The notes below the pieces were generated by a model. That model made no database searches. It was not told the origin of the DNA and saw only the letters and a list, made by a program, of their open reading frames with translations. Shown here in pieces: positions 56,104-64,000 of a stretch of DNA of 64,000 nt. Source of the stretch: Hormiphora californensis (Eukaryota > Ctenophora > Tentaculata > Cydippida > Pleurobrachiidae); the NCBI GenBank assembly GCA_020137815.1, contig CM035354.1, positions 6,090,015 to 6,154,014 of the forward strand. Direction: 5' to 3'. Position numbers and translations under genes: made by a program. How positions within the stretch are numbered: the first letter of the stretch is position 1; each line of letters begins with the position of its first letter.

Positions 56104-56564
56104 TTAATGGCAGTGAGTTAGTACATATAATGAGAATAATTCTAACACAGTTAGTGGTTACAACTGCAAGTATTGATTTTCGACGTTGTTTATCGATAGT
56201 TACAGCTTTAAATGATGTGTTCCAGTGTATGATGACGATATCATTATCAAATAGGTTTTAATTTTAATCCTGAGATAAGCATAAATATGCTGTGTTTGTT
56301 TTGTGTTTATTAGATTTATCGAAGCGATATATCAAAATCAAACAGTCTGTGGCACTTTCTTGTTGCGCGTAAAATATTTGCGCGTTTTAAGACTGCGCGG
56401 CGCGGGGTAGAGCGCAAAATTTCATGAAAATTTTTTGCTGCACAACTTTTCAAAAATTTTCAGAAATGTGAAATCAAAATTTAAATTTTCATCTCTCAGT
56501 TAGTTTTTGCCCCTCAAATCTGACTTTGTAGCTAACAGTGATGCTCCGTCACATTTTCCACTGC

Positions 56565-56670
56565 ACAGCGCCCCCATGCGTCGTTCCCAGCGTTCAAAAC
56601 TAATAATAAATGCTTTTTGTGCGTTTTCGACGCTGTGAACCACGCTGGGAACGACGCATGGGGGCGCTGT
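56565..56670. repeat. Hairpin with perfect 28-bp arms, 113 bp upstream of TIMELESS
   Basis: ACAGCGCCCCCATGCGTCGT at 56565 begins an arm of 28 bases whose exact reverse complement is at 56643-56670; the loop is 50 bases. No clear target duplication. Probably a very short MITE, but its position could affect transcription. Confidence 0.75.
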
Positions 56671-56756
56671 TTGTTTGGCCAATATTGCGGAGCAGGACCG
56701 AGCACCACTGTAACATACAACAGTTGTAGCATTGAAGCATGATTACCCTCATTCCA

Positions 56757-56780
56757 ACTAAACACCCCTTTCCCTACTAG
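56757..56780 (+). promoter_or_regulatory. Branch-like site and AG two bases before the TIMELESS start
   Basis: AACTAAACACCCC followed by TTTCCCTACTAG, then TG and the ATG at 56783. No upstream donor is evident. Same arrangement as ROGDI. Confidence 0.5.
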
Positions 56781-56782
56781 TG

Positions 56783-59700
56783 ATGGAGGAGGATGATGAC
56801 GGTGGTTACGCTGACATGTTCGCTCAGGCAGCTATGGAAGAAGAGGCAGAGGAGGCAACAGCAGTGGACTTGGAGGCACTCCCTGAACACGAGGAGGAGC
56901 CACCCATCTCAATCGCTGACATCAGGCTGAATAGCGAAGACATTGATCCGGACCTGGTTGCTACAGTGTCCGCCATGGGAAGTACGGAGGGTACGAACTA
57001 TGTGAAGGGACCCGAGTGTGCTATTTGTATTGGTGATCTCATCAAGTTCCTGAGGCTTGAAAACAAGAAAACGTGTGAAGTGAGGAGGCAGTTGGCTAAA
57101 ATAAAGGTTATGGAGAAGGATTTGTTGCCCATTTTAACGACATACTATGATGACAGTACAATACTGGAGTCTATGATGAAGCTGATGGTCAACCTTACCA
57201 TGCCTGTACTGCTGTGCTTTGAGAAGGAAGAATCGACCAAGAAAGACTCCCTGCGACAGAAGCTTTATCTAGAGGTGAACAACTATCTGCGGGAATACAA
57301 GCACCACTTTGTTCATTTTGAGGCAATGAAAGTGTTCAGCAGCCAGCTGGGGAACCTACTACAGATGGGTAAATCTAACAGGTCTGATGATGACGATTTG
57401 ATGTTGGAAAGAATCCTTATCACCATTCGTAATCTTCTTCATGTCCCCTCTGATTCTTCAGAGGAGAATGACCTTCAGAACTCCCTTACAACCCATGATC
57501 GTCTCGTTCTGTCAATGGCAGATTTTGGTGTCACTGATTTGTTGTTCTATCTCTGTGGAAACAAGGAGGAGGAACAGCACTGCCTCCTCGCTCTGGAAAC
57601 CATTTCCCTGATTTTCCGAGACTTTGAACCATCCGTCCTGGCTCAGGCTAACACAGGCCAGGACCAACAGAAGATAGACCGAGAACTGGAAGAGTTAAAG
57701 AAAAAAGAGGATATGAAGAGGCAGCAACGTAAAACTGCTAAAAGTACCCGGCACTCTAGGTTCGGGGGCACATTTGTGGTTCAGGGTAAGAAGTCCATCA
57801 CGGAGAAAGACCTGATCTATCATAAGAACATCAAGAAAATCAAGGACCTGTCATTTGATGACGAGAAACAAATTCGTCGGCACACCGGATACCATTCTAT
57901 AGCAGAGGACAAGACACAAACCCGATATTCAACTCCCAAAACGAGGGCAGCCCTCAAGGACCTGGCTATCAAGTTTCTGGATGTTTGTTACAACCCGCTA
58001 ATGAAGAAGACCTAAATCCTTGTTGTGTCGGGGTCAGGGATCAGCTGATTGTGATGAGACTTTCTACCTTGTGGGCATGTTCCTTCTTCATGGAGTTCAA
58101 CAGAAGTTCACTGACTTCAAGTTGGACTGTTGTAGCCGAGACACTTAGTATTGATTCGTTCTCCTACATTCCTCCAGATAACCTTCAAGTTCCACGAGGA
58201 GATAAAGGGATTCAATGCCAAGTTGATACATCCTCAAGATCCTGTTTGCCAAGCGACTACACAACGCAGGTCCGGTCTTACAGAGAGATGCTGGAGAATC
58301 TGAATATATGCTGGTCTCTAGAGATGAGAAGATAAAAGGCATTGCGAATGTGATTCAAAACAACATTTTCTACCAACAAGAGTACAGGGAGTTACCTACC
58401 ATGCTGCTAAAACAGTTTGAGAGGAGAGTCTTTACCAGGACCTACCTGACCGATCTAGTTGAGTGTGCACACCTGTATATCAGGATGCTGGATGCCTACA
58501 CACGGGACAACACACTCATAGTACAGGAGACCAAGAAGGTGAAGAAGAAAGGAGGGGGTAAGAAGAAGAAGAAGAGGAAGAACTTGTTGTCTGAGGATGA
58601 GATGAAGGAGATGTGGGAGGGAGACATTGAGGGCGAGGTTACTAAAATGTTAGTAGCCGGCAACATCTCAACTCGTAATGTCAGCCCTTTTGATGCCTCA
58701 CTAGATTATAGTATGGAACAACAGAGGATTCTGTGTAAACACAATATTCAGGATCTCCTAAAATCTGGTTCATTTGATGAGGCTGTGGCACTCTTCAAGG
58801 CAGCCCAGGAAGTATGGCCTAGCTCTCCCTCGTTTGGTATGCCCGACATGTCCATTATTGATGAGGTAAATGTGGTGAAGGGTATATTTCTATCTCGAGA
58901 AGAGATACCTGATTTCATGACCGGAGGGGATGATGGCGGGGCAGCGTCTCATCACGCCGAGGAGGCAGGAGAGTTCCCTCAAGAAATGCACCAGGTTAAG
59001 AGAGCAGGTTCCAGAACAATGACTATTTGATGTTATACGCTCGTCCTGCTATTGTAAAGTGTTACTGTTATCCTACTGGAGACATTCGAAACTAATGCAC
59101 CCTACAACAAATCACTGCATGTTGTTAAGATGTTGTACAGACTAGCTAGTAAACTAGCCATGGCACCATCTAATGTTCCAGATATCATTCTTTGTTACAT
59201 GTCCGGAAGATCCTGGCTGCCCCTCGAGTGGACTCCTATAAGGATCTCAGGAAGTTTGCAGCATTCATTGCTAGACGGTTTGTAACATCCCTCCAGGAGA
59301 CTCCGATGATATGTATAGACACAGCTGTTCTGGAAGACAACTGATGATGTTACTGGCTATTGATGCGGGATATGATCAGGATAAGATCCCTGGTAAGAAA
59401 CAGAGTGTGGAGTGGACACCTGCAGAGGAGAGTGAGGTCAGGACATTGTTTGAGAAGTGGGTGGATAAGGCACAGGCAGGTGGATATATGCGATATGATC
59501 GCACAGGACATGACTACCAGCACTGATAAGCTGAGGATGGATGTAAAGAAGAAAATTCTGGAACTAAACCTGGTGAGTGGTGTTATCTGTCTGTCTGTCT
59601 GTCTGTCTGTCTGTATCTGTCTGACCTGTCTGTCTGTCTGGCAAATATATGTCTATCTGACTAGGTTTCCATTAGTCTGTCCATCTCAACAACACTAATT

Positions 59701-61042
59701 CCAGGTGGGAGCTGAGAATGGGGATATTCTCAAGAAAAAGCCCAAGAGCAAAGTGGATTGGCTGCCTGATGAGAGGAGTGCTCTCCGTTCTCTCTACGAA
59801 GAGTTCCAATACGAGAAAGATCCCGTGGCGCTTATCCAAGAAAAACTGGACACCAAATCCCGGCAAAAGATAATCAAGGAGCTGGAGAGTATGTTGGGTG
59901 TGAGGAAGGCTGATCTAAATCCGGAGCGGTGTATCTGGACGAAAGATGAAGATGAAGAGCTGAAGATCCTGTACGAACACAAATCAGAGACCCACTCTGG
60001 GGAGGGATTGTTAGAGGTCATCCAGGACAAGATCTCCAAGTCTAGGACAGTTCAGGAGATTAAAGATGCACTGGTGAGGCTGAAACTGAGAAGAGATGAG
60101 AGTAGCTCGGAGCACTTCTGGACTAAATCTGATCTGGCGGTAGTTGAGAAACACCAAGGTCTGCTGTCCAAGAAGGAGATGGTATTGCAGATAAGACAGG
60201 ATTTACCTGATGTGGATTATAGCTCCATCATCCAGCAGCTCATTAGGATGGGTGTCATGACAACCATCCAGGGTGCTGAGATTCTAATCCAGTGCAGTGA
60301 TCTAGAACTTGAAGAGGAAGAGGAAGAAGAGGAGGAGGAGGAGGAGGAAGAGGAACATGATTTGTTTGATATTCCCAGTCATGTGCGAGGTTTGGAGTTG
60401 GATCATAGTGTCGCTCTCCGGTGGTTAACCCGTCTCTGTCAGGATGCAGTTGAGAACAGGGAGAACATGGTGGATTATGATACTGTGTTCCTGGTTCCTA
60501 AATGTGAGGAGCACCACGAGGCGTTGCGGGATGGAACATTTAAAGATCTGTTGAAGTGTCTGGGGGCGGTACCTCCACTCAGTGCTTACGAGACATTCTG
60601 GAAGATAACTAGTGATATCAGTGACAATGTGTTGAGAAAGGGGTTGTCACTTCTGAAAGGAGAGGATGGTGGAGATAGCACGGATCTGGATGATGTTGAT
60701 GTGTCTAGTTATAATAGACCGATCCAGGAGGAAGAGGAGGAGGAGGGGGATATTGATGATTTCTTTGCAAAGTTACGGAACCAGAAACCCACTGATAATG
60801 AGGCCGAGGTGTTTGTTGCACGTGCAGGGGACAAGTCACGTGATACAGAGTCACGTGGGGGCAAGTCACGTGATACAGGGTCACGTGACCAGTCTGATAG
60901 TAGTGACAAAGAGAATGAGGTCAGTGTGATCAGCAAGACTAAACGAACACTAGATGACAGTGATAGTGATGATGATATGGGAATGGTTAGTCAGACCAAA
61001 AAGAAACGAACTGCAATCATTGCTTTTAGTGACTCAGACTGA
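56783..61042 (+). CDS. TIMELESS: TIMELESS (replication fork protection), interrupted by many frame breaks
   Basis: Intact stretches are 56783-58015, about 58308-59000 and 59705-61042; one cis intron lies at 59573-59704. The N-terminal TIMELESS domain (CAICIGDLIKFLR, MVNLTMPVLLCF), RHSRFGGTF, the middle block (NVIQNNIFYQQEYREL, YLTDLVECAHLYIRML), the Lys-rich patch and the C-terminal Glu-rich part are clear. TIMELESS with TIPIN stabilises stalled forks and links replication to checkpoint signalling; this is the TIMEOUT-type protein. Between 58008 and 58308 and between 59000 and 59480 the family sequence is readable only by changing frame about 15 times (for instance DETFY|LWACSFFMEFNR near 58067, VKCYCY|LLETFE near 59072, LFWKTTDDVTGY near 59320-59360). 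Most breaks are one extra base. Confidence 0.9.
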
Positions 61043-61271
61043 TTGATAAGGGAGGAATTAGGGGGATATATGGATCAATTGGGTACAAGAGAGGACGTTT
61101 TTAATTATTTTAACTTTTTGTTACTTTATGGTTATATTATTTTGTATTCACATCTTGTATTCAAATATTTGAACTCTAAAGTTATTCAAAAAAAAACATC
61201 GCTGTCTCTCTACTTGTGTGTGATAACAATTCTCTAATCTTGCCCACTAACTTTCTAGTGTTAGATACAAC

Positions 61272-63952
61272 ATGGCGTGGACATCTGACAGCAAATCTGC
61301 AATGTACTATCAAGGCCAAGGTGGGGCTAGTAGTAGGTCCAACAGCTCCAACCCAAGTAGGTCACTGAGTCATCTCGACTCTCGAGACCACTGTGGACAA
61401 TATATATGTACCAACTACCAACTCATTGAATGTTACTTTTCATTCCTACTCCTAACTATACCCCACTCCCCCCCCCCCCTAACACCATTCCCTGTCCTCA
61501 GAAGCGCCTGGTAGCACCGAGGTGGCTGAGCCGGTGGCTAACTTCCTCAAGTGGCTATACCACTTCATTGAGAAGAACGAGATCTACCATGTTGAAACAA
61601 TGTATGAAGATGGCTTCTACAAGATCTCCGGTAGGTGATATCTGAGGCACAACATGCAGACCAAACCCCTTTGAGTTTCGAGAATAACAAAGTTTTAATT
61701 CCATCCCCGTGTAATCATAACCACTTCCTAATCACCCCAAATTATCACCTAATTACCCCCCAGAGTTTTACTACAAGGACAGGCCATGGCCCTCTCCCGA
61801 GGAAGTTCAGAGTATTGTAGAGGAGAAGGATGCCGGGTCCATCTTCATGATCTTGTACAGGGAACTCTACTACAGGCACATCTATGCTAAACTAAAACCC
61901 ACACTCAACCACAGGTAAATTATTTAGTTCTTCAAAGTTTTATTTTGAAACTGGCCCGTTTTACCTTGTGTGGCTCACACCGCATTTTATTTCATCAAGT
62001 TTTATTTCTCCAATGCTAATGTAACCCATCTAGGTTTGAGTCCTTCTCCAACTACTGTGAGTTGTTCTCCTATCTGCTTGGTGCAGATGAGCCAGTACAG
62101 ATAGAGCTACCTAACAAGTGGCTGTGGGATATCATCGATGAGTTTGTGTATCAGTTTCAGAGCTTCCAACAGTTCAGAAGCAAGGCAAGTAGATAAGAAC
62201 ATCCACAGGATTAGCTAATTCACCCCGAGCTTTATCAATTATAACCCACCGCCCACCGGTTATGAAACAGGGTGTAAATTTTGGATCTTTGCCATTTGCC
62301 AACGTTGGTATATTTATTTCCAGTCTCTCCATTATATTCTCTTTCCTACAGGGTACCAAGATGTCAGAGGAGGAGAAGGGAATGCTACAAGACGAAGAGA
62401 ACAGCTGGAAGGTAACTGCTGTTCTGAACATCCTCATGCAGTTGACCGAGAAGAGCAATATTAACGACCAGCTGAGAGCTCTGGAGGCTGGAGAACCTAT
62501 CACTGAAGAGGTTGCCGGGGAATTTGGTATTAAACCCGTGTACTCTATGACAGGTAAAGTGATTCCTAAAATGTTGCATGTATCACAATGACATTTCTAA
62601 ATTCTGATTTATCTTTGTGTGGCTCACACCGTCATTTTATTTCAAAATGAACAGAGCGAGCGTGCTCTTTGATGGTTTGGTAGATCTAATTTATCTCTCC
62701 CTAAAACTACTACTACTCTCTCCGCAGGTTTCTTCTCCCTGGTAGGGTCTACTGCGACTCTACTTGCCTCCTGGGTGACTACCACATGGCTCTATCCTGC
62801 ATCAAACATGTATCAGTTCAAGGATAAAGATATGATGGCCCTGGTACCTGCCTGCCAAATTACTGCTAACTACTATGCTGGATTTGCATATTTCATGATC
62901 AGGAAATATGCCAACACCATCCAACTGTGAGTTCCCAGAATTATTAGCAGATAAAGAAAATAGTGACTCAGGGATTCTCAGGGATTTTACCAGATAACAA
63001 AATGTAGTGACTAATGAATTATCAACAACTCCTCTCCCTAACCCCCTAACTACTAATATATCTCACCTGCAGGTATCAGCACATTCTTGGTTACATGCAG
63101 CGAACAAAGCAGTTCTTCCAGAACCGATCCTTCCAGGCTGAGGATATTAACAAGAAGAATGATCAGATGCTGGCCCTCCTTGCTATCGCCAATACCTTCT
63201 GCCCTCTGAGGCTGGATGAGAGCGTCAATATCCAGGTAGGGAGTAGTAGGGGAAAAAAAATAATCTTATACCGTAGTTCGTCATACACCGTTTTATTCAA
63301 AATTTTGTCCACGCAAAAATTATCTTTGCGAACCCTCCACATAAGCACGCAAAAAATTCTCTGCCAAAACACTCTCATGAGGTGTTTGGTAGTGAAAAGT
63401 TAACTGCCGCAAGGGCAGGCATGCCCAGACTCTTATTTTACATTTGAAACTGAACCCCTCCTTGTTGTAGATCAAAGAGAAACAGGGAGAGAAAGTGAAC
63501 AGGTTACAGCACGATAGAGATATGACTGTGTACGATGACCTGTTCTTCAGTGGATGCCCCAAGTTCCTGTCCCCTGTCGTATCTGAGAATCCGACACCCT
63601 TCGGAACAAGGTAACAATTGTTATAGCTTTTCAAGGAAACGATAAGTTTTTCTAGGACAAGTGACAAATCGTTTGCCTTGCTCGACCCTGTAAAAAGGGT
63701 TTGAGCAAAACAACTTATCTTATTGTATGCTATTATCTCTAGCTCTTAAACACCATTTGTTTCAGTGGCCCCCGAGGTCTCCAGCTGCAGGTATTCAAGG
63801 CAGAGGTTGAGCAACAGAGGCTAATTCCTACCCTCCGAAGTTTCCTTAAACTCTACACCTCCATCCCCATTTCCAAACTTGCCAAGTTCCTTGACATGAA
63901 TGAGAATGAAGTGAGGTGCTGTTTAATGGCCTTCAAGCACAAAAAAGAAATT
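61272..63952 (+). CDS. EIF3L: Translation initiation factor 3 subunit L, 3' end beyond the window
   Basis: Nine exons visible: 61272-61356, 61502-61630, 61764-61914, 62034-62184, 62352-62553, 62728-62926, 63073-63235, 63471-63610, 63766-63952; the gene continues past the edge. Diagnostic segments: [28 protein letters not shown] (read in two parts), [58 protein letters not shown] and the PCI-domain helix [21 protein letters not shown]. eIF3L is a non-core eIF3 subunit. Exon 4 ends with a GC donor (AAG|GCAAGT). In exon 6 three single extra bases (about 62747, 62768 and 62819) cancel, so the frame stays open but the middle 25 residues are wrong; skipping them gives a gapless 43-residue match to human. 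Start is 13 bases after CACTAACTTTCTAG. Confidence 0.94.
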
Positions 63953-64000
63953 GTAAGTGTTACACCGGTCATTCATTTTCTATCCCGCTGTGTGTCCCAC

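Larger units (their letters stand above)
56107..56782. other. TIMELESS upstream region with a hairpin element
   Basis: AT-rich, with a GCGC-rich patch at about 56365-56412 (TTGCGCGTAAAATATTTGCGCG, GACTGCGCGGCGCGGGG), resembling the patches before ROGDI, GPATCH3 and PPP1R7. The hairpin at 56565-56670 follows. No gene seen. Confidence 0.45.

Noticed and set aside
58010-58330. Separate small protein encoded between the large TIMELESS pieces
   Set aside because: The frames there contain displaced TIMELESS motifs (FFMEFNR, AETLSIDSFSYI, SYREMLENLN) in different phases, so it is the broken middle of TIMELESS.
58008-62825. Short introns explaining the frame breaks
   Set aside because: The shifts are one or two bases, and alignments to the families are gapless across them, leaving no room for an intron.

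Overview
The window is animal nuclear DNA. The genes carry spliceosomal introns with GT..AG ends, and nearly all recognisable proteins are conserved eukaryotic or metazoan ones: ROGDI, SPAG16/PF20, ISOC2-like, TMEM267, TAF10, DENR, GPATCH3, PPP1R7/SDS22, SAP130, MED22, LANCL, TIMELESS and eIF3L. Introns are mostly short (about 70-500 bp), several genes have one coding exon (ROGDI, PPP1R7, LANCL), and gaps between genes are often only 120-420 bp. This indicates a compact invertebrate genome. I cannot name the species; a sponge or other non-bilaterian is a low-confidence guess from compactness alone.

Layout. 1-8 kb: unknown 3' gene end, a small single-pass membrane protein, ROGDI, SPAG16. 8-24.6 kb: a dense run of C2H2 protein, isochorismatase-like, TMEM267, J-domain/zinc-finger protein, TAF10, DENR, three tandem C2H2 genes (A, B, C), GPATCH3 and PPP1R7. 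25-31 kb: SAP130 and MED22. 31-38.3 kb: microsatellites, then a 5.5 kb fold-back element carrying a second element nested inside it. 38.5-47 kb: LANCL, then a repeat-rich stretch with a near-perfect 1.35 kb palindrome and a minus-strand FLYWCH gene. 47-55 kb: a many-exon EF-hand gene. 55-64 kb: a PIF/Harbinger-like MITE, TIMELESS, and eIF3L running off the end.

Two global patterns stand out. First, every conserved gene is on the + strand, and almost every start codon lies a few bases to a few tens of bases after a pyrimidine-rich AG, usually with a CTAAC-like branch site and no upstream donor. That is what spliced-leader trans-splicing of polycistronic transcripts would look like. CpG/GCGC-rich stretches occur only before some genes and may mark transcription-unit heads; two of them (ROGDI, PPP1R7) share an identical 23-bp block.

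Second, at least seven otherwise well-conserved genes (ISOC2-like, TMEM267, DENR, ZF-C, EF-hand gene, TIMELESS, eIF3L) are broken by 1-2 base frame changes. Most are a single extra base and several restore gapless family alignments when skipped. Most sit at a doubled base, and one also spoils a splice donor, so uncorrected long-read insertion errors are the simplest explanation. Genuine +1 frameshifting is the interesting alternative and is easy to test with RNA reads.

The non-genic DNA is mostly non-autonomous DNA transposons, several with readable target-site duplications (TSDs): 5, 9, 8, 8, 3, 4 (TTAA), 6, 7 and 5 bp classes are all present.
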